DNA of 64,000 bases from an uncultured Prevotellaceae bacterium. Lineage in GTDB: Bacteria; Bacteroidota; Bacteroidia; Bacteroidales; Bacteroidaceae. The stretch covers positions 1-64,000 of the forward strand of contig CAMWSK010000001.1 of NCBI GenBank assembly GCA_947176895.1, given 5' to 3'. Positions within the stretch are counted from its first letter, which is position 1. Each line of letters opens with the position of its first letter. A model generated the notes under the pieces. The model had not been told where the DNA came from. It ran no database searches and worked only from the letters and a program-made list of their open reading frames with translations. The position numbers and the translations under genes were made by a program. Of the stretch, positions 1 to 7,615 are shown in pieces.

Positions 1-17
1 CCCGAAAACAACAGAAA

Positions 18-98
18 AAACATCCTCATGTTTCCCCAAAAACATCCTCATGTTTCCCCAAAAACATCCTCATGTTTTCAAAAAACATGAACATGAAT
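18..98. repeat. Palindromic repeat array A (AAACAT-CCTC-ATGTTT)
   Basis: Three perfect copies of a 16-bp palindrome with 6-bp arms AAACAT/ATGTTT and central tetramer CCTC lie at 18-33, 40-55 and 62-77, spaced exactly 22 bp. A degenerate fourth copy with centre GAAC is at 83-98. The array may extend beyond the left edge of the window. It lies about 250 bp upstream of sppA. It belongs to the same family as arrays B to G in this window. Confidence 0.85.
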
Positions 99-344
99 CT
101 CCAAACACCTCAAAACACCAACACAACCACGGCAAATTCAATCGCAACACATAAAAAGAAACGCCGCAGAGAACAGGGAAAAGCGCCGCGATGTTTCAGC
201 CTAAAATGTCCGAAAGCATCGTTCCAAGCGCTCTATCACCACAAATTAACGCTTAAATTGAGTGTTACGAAGCACAAAATTTGCTCATCTCGCAAAAAAT
301 GTCGATAATTGTAGGCAATAACTATAAATATTGAACGCGCGTAC
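99..344. other. Non-coding region upstream of sppA
   Basis: No convincing gene is seen here. The stretch is A-rich and includes GCATCGTTCC at 216-225, a 10-mer that recurs beside array B at 5269-5278. A reading frame from 72 to 308 runs through the repeat array and has low-complexity composition, so it is not called. No clear TAnnTTTG box is visible before sppA; a weak TTG at 309-311 followed by TAAATATTG at 325-333 is the best candidate. Confidence 0.5.
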
Positions 345-2120
345 ATGAAAAAGTTTTTTAAGACCGCCTTGGCGGTGTTTGTCGGAGCCTTGCTCTCCGT
401 TGTAGTACTCTTCTTTCTGGGTATCTCTCTCATTGCCGGCCTGGCCGCAGGAAAGAGCGGTTCCGAACCGATAAAAGACAACAGCGTATTGGTGATTTCC
501 CTGAATGGAAATATCGAAGAACGCAGTGATGCGGCAGGCGATGCCCTGAGCATGCTCTCGGGAAAGAAGAACGTCAGCCTGGACGTTTTGGTGCAATCCA
601 TCAAAGAAGCAAAGACGAATAAAAACATCAAAGGCATTTATCTGGAAGGAGGATGCCCCACGACGGAACCGGCCTCCCTGCAAGAGTTACGCATGGCTTT
701 GTTGGACTTTAAGGAGAGCGGCAAATGGATATACAGCCACGCCGACAATTACACCGGTGGAGGCTACTATGTATGTAGCGTGGCCGACGAGCTGACACTC
801 AACCCCATCGGAGCCGTTGACTGGCATGGTCTGGCCTCGGAACCTATCTTCTTTAAAGACGCATTGGACAAGATTGGCGTAAAGGTGCAGGTATTCAAGG
901 TGGGTACCTACAAGAGTGCCGTGGAACCTTTCATAGGTACGGAGATGAGCGAAGCCAACCGCGAGCAGGTGACCGCCTATCTGGGCAGCATCTGGGGTAC
1001 CATGTTGAGCGAAGTGGCTCTTTCGCGCGAGATGAACGAGGAAAAATTGAATGCCCTGGCCGACAGCTTCCCCGCCATGCACCCCACCGAAAAGGCTTTG
1101 GAATGGGGATTGGTGGACGAACTGGCCTACACCGACCAAGCCAAAGAGAAGTTGAAGAAGAGACTGAAACTCGCTCCCAACGACAAATTGAACACGGTAA
1201 CACCCAAACAAGTGGTGGACAACATCGTCACGAAAGAAAAGAGTGAGAAGAAAGTGGCCGTGTACTATGCCTGGGGAGACATCGTGGACTCGCCCTCAGA
1301 CAACCTGCTGATGGGCGGAGGCCACAGCATCGTGGGCCATGTGGTGGCCAACGACCTGAGGAAACTGCGTGAAGACTCGGACGTGAAGGCCGTGGTGCTT
1401 CGTGTGAACTCCGGCGGTGGCAGTGTGTTTGCCAGCGAAGAAATATGGCGCGAAATGGAACTGCTGAAGAAAGAGAAGAGTGTGGTGGTAAGTATGGGTG
1501 GCATGGCGGCATCAGGCGGCTACTATATCTCCTGCCCGGCCAACAAAATCTATGCACAACCCACCACGCTGACCGGAAGTATCGGTGTGTTTGGCATGAT
1601 TCCCGACGCGAGCGACCTGGTGACCAACAAACTGGGACTGAAATTCGATGTGGTGAAAACCAACGAACTGAGCGACTTCGGTACGAAGAGCCGTCCCTTC
1701 AACGAACAAGAATGCCGGTTGATTCAGGCCAACGTGGAAAACACCTACGACCAATTTATCAAGCGTGTGAGCGACGGTCGCGGCCTTCCGGCCGACAGTG
1801 TCCGTCAAATAGCCGAAGGACGCGTATGGACGGGCGAACAGGCACTCCGCCTGGGCCTTGTGGATGAGTTGGGAAGCCTGGACGATGCCATTGCCGAGGC
1901 CGCCCAACTGGCCAAGCTCGACAAATATAATGTTAAGAACTACCCCGAATCCAAGAGCATGATAGAACAACTGCTTGAGGGAGATGTCACGGACAACTAC
2001 CTCAACAACAAGTTCCGCGAGACCATGGGCGACGCTTACGAGGTGGTGAGTCTGGCCAACAGCCTGGGAAGACAAGATCGCGTGCAAGCCCGTATCCCCT
2101 TCATGCCCAACATCCGATAA
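345..2120 (+). CDS. sppA: Signal peptide peptidase SppA, 67 kDa type
   Basis: This is a membrane-anchored serine protease of family S49 that degrades cleaved signal peptides. The 591-residue protein has the double-domain length of the E. coli 67K form. An N-terminal membrane helix spans about residues 7-30. The general-base lysine is in GTYKSAVEPF (Lys190) and the nucleophile in GGMAASGGYY (Ser390), the expected Lys/Ser dyad split between the two tandem domains. Residues 309-420 carry the conserved C-terminal S49 core. The next gene, lpxK, starts 18 bases downstream on the same strand, so the two are probably co-transcribed. Confidence 0.96.
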   Translation: MKKFFKTALAVFVGALLSVVVLFFLGISLIAGLAAGKSGSEPIKDNSVLVISLNGNIEERSDAAGDALSMLSGKKNVSLDVLVQSIKEAKTNKNIKGIYLEGGCPTTEPASLQELRMALLDFKESGKWIYSHADNYTGGGYYVCSVADELTLNPIGAVDWHGLASEPIFFKDALDKIGVKVQVFKVGTYKSAVEPFIGTEMSEANREQVTAYLGSIWGTMLSEVALSREMNEEKLNALADSFPAMHPTEKALEWGLVDELAYTDQAKEKLKKRLKLAPNDKLNTVTPKQVVDNIVTKEKSEKKVAVYYAWGDIVDSPSDNLLMGGGHSIVGHVVANDLRKLREDSDVKAVVLRVNSGGGSVFASEEIWREMELLKKEKSVVVSMGGMAASGGYYISCPANKIYAQPTTLTGSIGVFGMIPDASDLVTNKLGLKFDVVKTNELSDFGTKSRPFNEQECRLIQANVENTYDQFIKRVSDGRGLPADSVRQIAEGRVWTGEQALRLGLVDELGSLDDAIAEAAQLAKLDKYNVKNYPESKSMIEQLLEGDVTDNYLNNKFRETMGDAYEVVSLANSLGRQDRVQARIPFMPNIR

Positions 2121-2138
2121 AAGAGACCTTGCCCTGCC

Positions 2139-3308
2139 ATGAAGAATGACACGACGGACCTGAAGATAAGAAGATGGCTGCTACCGCTGAGCTGGCTCTA
2201 CGGGCTGGGAGTGACATTGCGCAACAAGCTGTTCGACATGGATGTGCTTCACACCCAGCGTTTCCCTATCCCCGTCATCTCCGTGGGTAACCTCACCGTG
2301 GGAGGAACAGGCAAGACGCCACACGTGGAGTATCTCGTCCGCCTGCTCAGCCCGCACTACAAGGTGGCCGTGCTGAGCAGGGGCTACAAGCGTAAATCAA
2401 AGGGTTATGTGCTGGCAACGTCCGACACTCCCATGCATGAGATTGGCGACGAGCCATGGCAGATTAAACAGAAATTTCCGGACATTTACGTGGCCGTGGA
2501 CAAGGTGCGCACACACGGCATCACACGCTTGATGAACGATGAAGAGACCAAAGACGTGGAGGTGGTGTTGCTGGATGACGCCTATCAGCACCGCTACGTG
2601 ACCCCGACGGCCAACATCCTGCTGGTGGACTGCCACCGCATGATTCCCTACGACAAGCTGTTGCCGGCCGGTTCACTGCGCGAACCGAAAGAGAGCATGG
2701 GACGCGCCAATATCGTCATCGTGACGAAATGCCCCCAAGACATCAAGCCCTTGGACTTCCGCGTGGCACAGAAACTGCTGAGGTTGCGCCCCTATCAAAA
2801 GCTATATTTCAGCACGATGCGCTACAAGACCATGCATCAACTCTTTGGCGAAGAGGAGAAAGCCATCGGTGATTTGCGTGAAAACGTCAACGTGATGTTG
2901 CTCACCGGCATCGCCTCGCCGGGACAAATGCAGGAAGACCTGGAGCAATACACAAAGCACATCACGCCCCTTTCCTTTCCCGACCATCACTACTTCACGG
3001 CAGATGATGCGGAACTTATCAACCGAACCTTCTCCCAACAGCCTCACCCGAGGCTGATTATCACCACGGAGAAAGATGCCACACGCCTGAGCGAATTAGG
3101 CAATCTGAGCGAAGAGGTAAGGCAAAGTCTCTTCGTCCTGCCCATAGAAATAAACATTCTGAGAGACGAACAAGAAAACTTTAACGAAAAAATCAAAGGT
3201 TATGTACTCAAAAATTCAAGAAACAGCGTCTTGGCTGCAAACCAAAATGAGCGCAAAGCCCACCACGGCCATCATCTTAGGAACCGGTCTGGGCAAATTG
3301 GCCGATGA
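2139..3308 (+). CDS. lpxK: Tetraacyldisaccharide 4'-kinase LpxK
   Basis: LpxK phosphorylates the 4' position of the lipid A disaccharide precursor at the inner membrane. The P-loop GGTGKT is at residues 55-60, preceded by the family segment VISVGNL. DDAYQHR and LLPAGSLREP are further conserved LpxK motifs. The 389-residue length is slightly long for the family because the last 35 codons overlap punA in another frame (3202-3308). Homology appears to fade near KNSRNS, so the final residues may be an unselected tail. The gene follows sppA closely. Confidence 0.95.
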   Translation: MKNDTTDLKIRRWLLPLSWLYGLGVTLRNKLFDMDVLHTQRFPIPVISVGNLTVGGTGKTPHVEYLVRLLSPHYKVAVLSRGYKRKSKGYVLATSDTPMHEIGDEPWQIKQKFPDIYVAVDKVRTHGITRLMNDEETKDVEVVLLDDAYQHRYVTPTANILLVDCHRMIPYDKLLPAGSLREPKESMGRANIVIVTKCPQDIKPLDFRVAQKLLRLRPYQKLYFSTMRYKTMHQLFGEEEKAIGDLRENVNVMLLTGIASPGQMQEDLEQYTKHITPLSFPDHHYFTADDAELINRTFSQQPHPRLIITTEKDATRLSELGNLSEEVRQSLFVLPIEINILRDEQENFNEKIKGYVLKNSRNSVLAANQNERKAHHGHHLRNRSGQIGR

Positions 3309-4014
3309 GATAGAGGTAACACAAGCCATACCTTATAGTGAAATCCCCAACTTCCCTGTGAGCACCGTAGAGGGCCACTCGGGCCGCCTCATCCTGGGAA
3401 AGCTGGGCGGGAAGGACATCATGGCCATGCAGGGCCGCTTCCATTACTATGAAGGCTACTCGATGAAGGAGGTCACCTTCCCCGTACGCGTGATGTATGA
3501 ACTGGGCATCCGCACACTCTTCGTAAGCAATGCGGCGGGTGGCACCAACCCCGATTTCCACATCGGCACGCTGATGATCATCACCGACCACATCAACTTC
3601 TTCCCCGAGAACCCTTTGCGCGGCAAGAACCTACCCACGGGGCCCCGCTTCCCCGACATGCACGAGCCTTATGACCTGCAGCTGGTGGCTCTGGCCGACC
3701 GGATTGCCGCAGAAAAGGGCATAGAGGTGGCCCATGGCGTGTACCTCGGCACCCAAGGCCCCACATTCGAGACTCCCGCCGAATATCGCATGTTCCACCG
3801 CATGGGAGCCGATGCAGTGGGCATGTCCACCGTACCCGAAGTGATTGTTGCCCGTCATTGCGGCATCCGCGTGTTCGGAGTGAGCATCATCACCGACCTG
3901 GGCATCGAGGGTCAGGTAGAGGAGGTGAGCCATGAGGAGGTGCAGAAGGCGGCCAATGCCGTGCAGCCCCTGATGGCCGACATCATGCGCGAGATGATCA
4001 AACGCAGCGAATAA
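3202..4014 (+). CDS. punA: Purine nucleoside phosphorylase
   Basis: This trimeric-type purine nucleoside phosphorylase cleaves guanosine, inosine or deoxy forms with phosphate to release the base for salvage. The 270-residue protein shows GTGLGKL near the N terminus, GRFHYYEGYSMKEVTFPVRVM, SNAAGGTNP, TQGPTFETPAEYRM and VGMSTVPEVIVARH, which form the phosphate, purine and ribose sites of the family. The start at 3202 lies inside lpxK, giving a 107-base out-of-frame overlap. A later ATG at 3247 would still overlap by 62 bases. A stem-loop terminator follows the stop. Confidence 0.95.
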   Translation: MYSKIQETASWLQTKMSAKPTTAIILGTGLGKLADEIEVTQAIPYSEIPNFPVSTVEGHSGRLILGKLGGKDIMAMQGRFHYYEGYSMKEVTFPVRVMYELGIRTLFVSNAAGGTNPDFHIGTLMIITDHINFFPENPLRGKNLPTGPRFPDMHEPYDLQLVALADRIAAEKGIEVAHGVYLGTQGPTFETPAEYRMFHRMGADAVGMSTVPEVIVARHCGIRVFGVSIITDLGIEGQVEEVSHEEVQKAANAVQPLMADIMREMIKRSE

Positions 4015-4033
4015 CATAACGCATATATTATAT

Positions 4034-4060
4034 GGAACGCGCGTGTACGCGCGTTCCTCT
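4034..4060 (+). terminator. Rho-independent terminator after punA
   Basis: A perfect 10-bp GC-rich stem (4034-4043 paired with 4048-4057) with loop TGTA is followed by TCTTTTATT. It sits 20 bases after the punA stop and before thiL. Confidence 0.8.
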
Positions 4061-4099
4061 TTTATTGAAGCACCACAACTTTTTCAACGAGACAGCACA

Positions 4100-5158
4100 A
4101 TGGAAATAGCATCCTTGGGTGAGTTCGGGCTGATAGACCATCTCACCTCCGGCATCACGCCCCAAAACGCAAGCACCCGGAAAGGCGTGGGCGATGATTG
4201 CGCAGTGATAGAATATGAGGCAGGAAAGCAAACCCTCGTCACCACCGACCTGCTGATGGAGGGCGTCCACTTCGACCTGATCTACACGCCCCTCAAGCAT
4301 TTGGGCTACAAGGCCGTGATGGTGAACCTGAGCGACGTGTACGCCATGGGCGGCACACCCCGGCAGATTACCGTGAGCCTGGCCATCAGCAAACGCTTCA
4401 GCGTGGAAGACATCGAAGTGCTGTACGGCGGCATGCGACTGGCCTGCGAGCAACACGGCGTGGACCTGGTGGGAGGCGACACCACCAGTTCGCTGACCGG
4501 ACTGTCCATCAGCATCACCGCCCTGGGCGAAGCACTGCCCGAGGACATCATCTACCGCAACGGAGCCAAGAAGACCGACCTCATCTGTGTGTCGGGCAAC
4601 CTGGGAGCGGCCTACATGGGGCTGCAACTGCTGGAGCGCGAGAAGGCCGTGTATTATCAGCAACGACGCGATGCCGGCGACAAAGCCAACGAGCTGCACT
4701 TCGAGCCCGACTTCACGGGGCACGAATATCTGCTGGAGCGGCAACTGAAGCCCGAAGCCCGCAAGGATATCATCGGGGAGCTTCACCGGACTGGCATCCG
4801 CCCCACAGCCATGATGGACATCAGCGACGGCCTGAGCAGCGAACTGGCGCACATCTGCACGCAAAGCCATACGGGCTGCCGCATCTACGAAGACCGCATC
4901 CCTCTCGACTATCAGACGGCATCCATGGCCGAAGAACTGAACATGAACGTCACCACCTGTGCCCTGAACGGCGGCGAGGACTACGAGTTGCTGTTCACCA
5001 TCCCCCTGAGCGACAGCGACCGCGTGCAGCAAATAAAGGACGTGCACGTCATCGGTTACATCACCGAAGAGAGTCAGGGACGCATGCTCATTGCCCGCGA
5101 CGGCGGTGAGTTTGAGCTGAAGGCACAGGGATGGAACCACATGAAGAAGGGGGAATAG
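4100..5158 (+). CDS. thiL: Thiamine-monophosphate kinase
   Basis: ThiL phosphorylates thiamine monophosphate to thiamine diphosphate with ATP. Motifs of the PurM-like fold are clear: GVGDDCAV near residue 30 and NLSDVYAMGG near 77 bind metal and nucleotide, GGDTTSS lies near 126, then MDISDGLS and NGGEDYELLFT. The frame stays open upstream to a GTG at 4043, but that segment runs through the punA terminator. The ATG at 4100, giving MEIASLGEFG and 352 residues, fits the family. No TPP riboswitch is evident upstream. Confidence 0.94.
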   Translation: MEIASLGEFGLIDHLTSGITPQNASTRKGVGDDCAVIEYEAGKQTLVTTDLLMEGVHFDLIYTPLKHLGYKAVMVNLSDVYAMGGTPRQITVSLAISKRFSVEDIEVLYGGMRLACEQHGVDLVGGDTTSSLTGLSISITALGEALPEDIIYRNGAKKTDLICVSGNLGAAYMGLQLLEREKAVYYQQRRDAGDKANELHFEPDFTGHEYLLERQLKPEARKDIIGELHRTGIRPTAMMDISDGLSSELAHICTQSHTGCRIYEDRIPLDYQTASMAEELNMNVTTCALNGGEDYELLFTIPLSDSDRVQQIKDVHVIGYITEESQGRMLIARDGGEFELKAQGWNHMKKGE

Positions 5159-5201
5159 GGCACCTTCCACCCACCCTTTTTCTCAACACTCCGAACACAA
5201 G

Positions 5202-5268
5202 AAAAAAAACATCGCGATGAATAAAAAAAACATCGCGATGAATAAAAAAAACATCGCGATGTTTTTTT
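5202..5268. repeat. Palindromic repeat array B (centre CGCG), also a likely bidirectional terminator
   Basis: Three units spaced 21 bp carry AAACATCGCGATG at 5207, 5228 and 5249. The last is part of a perfect 24-bp palindrome (5245-5268) with seven A and seven T at its ends. The first two units end in AAT instead of TTT. The array lies between the convergent genes thiL and the HhH gene. Its A-tract/stem/T-tract shape could stop transcription from both sides. Confidence 0.85.
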
Positions 5269-5313
5269 GCATCGTTCCGGAGTCTCCGGGATAACCTCAA
5301 GAAGAGAGACGGA

Positions 5314-6237
5314 CTACTCGCTGAAATCGAGGTAAGGAAGCAGACGCTCCACATCGGAAGGACGGAAGCCGGGAAGGAGAAGCAGGTCGGACTCGCCATG
5401 AAGTGACCCTTCATTGCACCGATACTCCCACACGGACCGGGCCTGTTCCACGCTCATATAGGGATGTGACAGGAGGGCACGCCTGCTGATTTTATTGATG
5501 GAAAACTTGCGAAGAGGAAGTTGCGAGGCAGTCAGAAAGTCGAGAGCCTCGGCAGGGAAGCCCTTCACCTCGGCCACTTGTTCCACACCGGCGAAACCGC
5601 CCAGACGCTCACGATAACGCACAACCTGGGCGGCATAATATGAACCGATGCCGGGCACCTGCTTCAGCAGGGTGGTGTCTGCCGTATTAACGTCGATGGT
5701 CTGCCCCACACGCAACTTGGGCCGGCAAACGGCCACGGGCTGTGCGGCGGGCGGTGTTTCAACGGTGTTAAGCGGAGCGGCAGTCGTTCCGGATGATTTG
5801 GAAGGGTGCGGGCGTTCTATCGGCTCCATGGGCTGGAACTCAGGAGCAATGGTAATCATGGGAGCGAGACGATTCCACATGCCCCGGGTCATACCGGGCA
5901 CACGGCTGAAATCTTCGGGAAAACTGTAGACATAACCCATGGCACGATACTTGTATATGCCCCTGACCATGGCAGGCGTGAGTCCCAGACGCAGAAGTGT
6001 GGTGCTGTCGGCAGTGTTGGGATCAAAAGAAAAGGTTTCTACCCTACGTTCGGGCACGGCAAAAGGCTTCGCCGGCTTGCGGCCATAGGAGGTCTGCACA
6101 GGCATCGGCGCAACAGCCACGACTTGTTCCTCGGGATGATACCACAGCCATACAGCCACGGACGCCACCAACACCAGAGCCACGCCGACGGCAAGCATAC
6201 CGCGTTTTTCCGACTGGGAGAGGTAAATGCGTGACAT
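5314..6237 (-). CDS. Helix-hairpin-helix (ComEA-like) membrane-anchored protein
   Basis: The 307-residue protein has an N-terminal membrane helix at about residues 14-32 and then a proline-rich linker. Helix-hairpin-helix repeats of the ComEA type follow: FDPNTADSTTLLRLGL near residue 70, IDVNTADTTLLKQVPGIG near 180, and a third, weaker unit at the C terminus. Such domains bind double-stranded DNA without sequence specificity. In competent bacteria ComEA is a DNA receptor in the envelope. No other competence gene is adjacent, so a role in uptake is only inferred. It lies 11 bases downstream of the transporter pair on the same strand and may belong to that operon. Confidence 0.85.
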   Translation of the reverse strand: MSRIYLSQSEKRGMLAVGVALVLVASVAVWLWYHPEEQVVAVAPMPVQTSYGRKPAKPFAVPERRVETFSFDPNTADSTTLLRLGLTPAMVRGIYKYRAMGYVYSFPEDFSRVPGMTRGMWNRLAPMITIAPEFQPMEPIERPHPSKSSGTTAAPLNTVETPPAAQPVAVCRPKLRVGQTIDVNTADTTLLKQVPGIGSYYAAQVVRYRERLGGFAGVEQVAEVKGFPAEALDFLTASQLPLRKFSINKISRRALLSHPYMSVEQARSVWEYRCNEGSLHGESDLLLLPGFRPSDVERLLPYLDFSE

Positions 6238-6248
6238 TGAAAATCGTG

Positions 6249-7598
6249 TTAACCGAAAAGTTCGTTAATAAACACCAGCACAATGGCGGCGGGGCTGACC
6301 CAGCGCACCAGCAGAAGCCAGACACGAAGCAAAGGAACACGCAACCGACCTTGGTTGCTCAGTTCCTGCTCCACCAAACGGCGGTCCATCACACGCCCCA
6401 CGAATACGGTTATCAACACGCCTCCCAAGGGAAGGATAAGTTTGGCGGTGACAAAATCAAACAGGTCGAACAGGCTCATTCCCCCAATCAAAAGCCCCTT
6501 AAGCGGGCCGAAACTAAGCGCACACCCCACACTGACCAGTCCGGCCACCGACGTCACCACCCAGGCGGCACGCCGTCGAGACAGGCCATACTCCTCGCTG
6601 AGGTAAGCCGTGACGGGCTCGTGCAGCGAGATGCAACTGGTGAGGGCTGCCAAAAACAACAGCAGATAGAACAAACCGGAGAAGATATAGGACAGCAAAG
6701 GCACTTGGGAAAAGGCCATATTGAACACATTGGGAAGGGTGATGAACACCAAAGAGGGTCCGGCATCGGGGCTGACACCCGCAGTGAAGACCGCCGGAAA
6801 GATGACAAACCCCGAGAGAATGGCCACAGAGGTATCGACTCCGGCAATGCTGAAAGAGGTTTTCATGAGGTTGGTGTCCCCGGTGAAATAGGAACTGTAT
6901 GTGACCAAGCCGCCCATAGCCAGCGAAAGACTGTAGAAGCTCTGCCCCATGGCGCTCAACACGGCATCGACGTTCACCTTCGAGAAATCCGGCTTCAACA
7001 GGAAATCGAACCCCTGCGGGAAACCGCTCATCGAGAACGAGCAGATAACCAACAGGCCGATGATGAGCAGCAGCATGGGCATCATCACCTTGGAGGCCCG
7101 CTCAATGCCCTCCTTCACTCCGCGCACCACCACCCAATGCACCACCAGCATAAACACCAGCGCGGCCACGACGGGCATCCACCAGCTGCCCACGAAGTCA
7201 TGGAAAAAGGCTTCATAATCCCTTGCGCCCTGCAACTGACCGGCCAATGAACTGACCCCATAGAACAAGGTCCAGCCGCTCACCACCACATAGTAGCACA
7301 AAATCAGAAAGGCCACACCCACTCCCTGCACGCCGATATTACGCCAAAAGCAATTGTCCGACAACTGGCGGAAAGCCCCGATAGCATTCTTCCGTGTGCT
7401 ACGGCCGATAACAAACTCGCTGACCATCACAGGCATGCCCACAAACACCACACACGCCAGATAGATAAGGATGAAAGCCGCACCGCCATGCGTGCCTACC
7501 TCAGTGGGAAAACGCCAGATATTGCCCAACCCCACAGCCGCTCCCGCCGCAGTGAGCACAGCACCCAACTTACTGCCAAAACTGCCTCTTTTCTCCAT
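6249..7598 (-). CDS. Sodium-dependent transporter, NSS/SNF family (second copy)
   Basis: This is a neurotransmitter:sodium symporter family protein of 449 residues with about eleven membrane helices. The first helix carries the unwound Na+/substrate segment AAGAAVGLGNIWRFPTEVG. GMPVMVSEFVIGR and the later SPDAGPSLVFITLP region are also typical of bacterial members. The frame is open 24 codons upstream, but the ATG at 7598 begins MEKRGSFGSKLG, aligning with its neighbour. It lies 17 bases after the first copy, so they are co-transcribed. The substrate, probably an amino acid, cannot be read from the sequence. Confidence 0.93.
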   Translation of the reverse strand: MEKRGSFGSKLGAVLTAAGAAVGLGNIWRFPTEVGTHGGAAFILIYLACVVFVGMPVMVSEFVIGRSTRKNAIGAFRQLSDNCFWRNIGVQGVGVAFLILCYYVVVSGWTLFYGVSSLAGQLQGARDYEAFFHDFVGSWWMPVVAALVFMLVVHWVVVRGVKEGIERASKVMMPMLLLIIGLLVICSFSMSGFPQGFDFLLKPDFSKVNVDAVLSAMGQSFYSLSLAMGGLVTYSSYFTGDTNLMKTSFSIAGVDTSVAILSGFVIFPAVFTAGVSPDAGPSLVFITLPNVFNMAFSQVPLLSYIFSGLFYLLLFLAALTSCISLHEPVTAYLSEEYGLSRRRAAWVVTSVAGLVSVGCALSFGPLKGLLIGGMSLFDLFDFVTAKLILPLGGVLITVFVGRVMDRRLVEQELSNQGRLRVPLLRVWLLLVRWVSPAAIVLVFINELFG

Positions 7599-7615
7599 GA
7601 ACCCGATGATTTTTA

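Noticed and set aside
18-77. Possible CRISPR-like array
   Set aside because: The unit is 22 bp with no unique spacers between repeats and no cas genes are nearby, so it is a direct tandem of palindromic sites, not a CRISPR.
72-308. 78-codon open frame starting in repeat array A
   Set aside because: It runs through the palindromic repeats and an A-rich spacer, has no family resemblance and no promoter or ribosome site; it is best explained as chance.
333-343. GAACGCGCGTAC before sppA resembling the left arm of the punA terminator (4034-4043)
   Set aside because: A short GC-alternating match at only two places, with no inverted partner at the first site; probably chance.
4015-4099. Possible thiamine riboswitch before thiL
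   Set aside because: The gap is only 85 bases, is filled by a terminator hairpin, and shows no TPP-box consensus.
4028-5170. Long antisense frames opposite thiL, ftsA, ftsZ, gyrB and rsmH
   Set aside because: They mirror conserved genes on the other strand, have His/Val/Gln-biased composition typical of reverse frames in this codon usage, and lack motifs.
5997-7250. 417-codon plus-strand frame opposite the NSS gene
   Set aside because: The composition (Pro, His, Gln, Arg rich) and its position antisense to a clear membrane transporter show it is a shadow.
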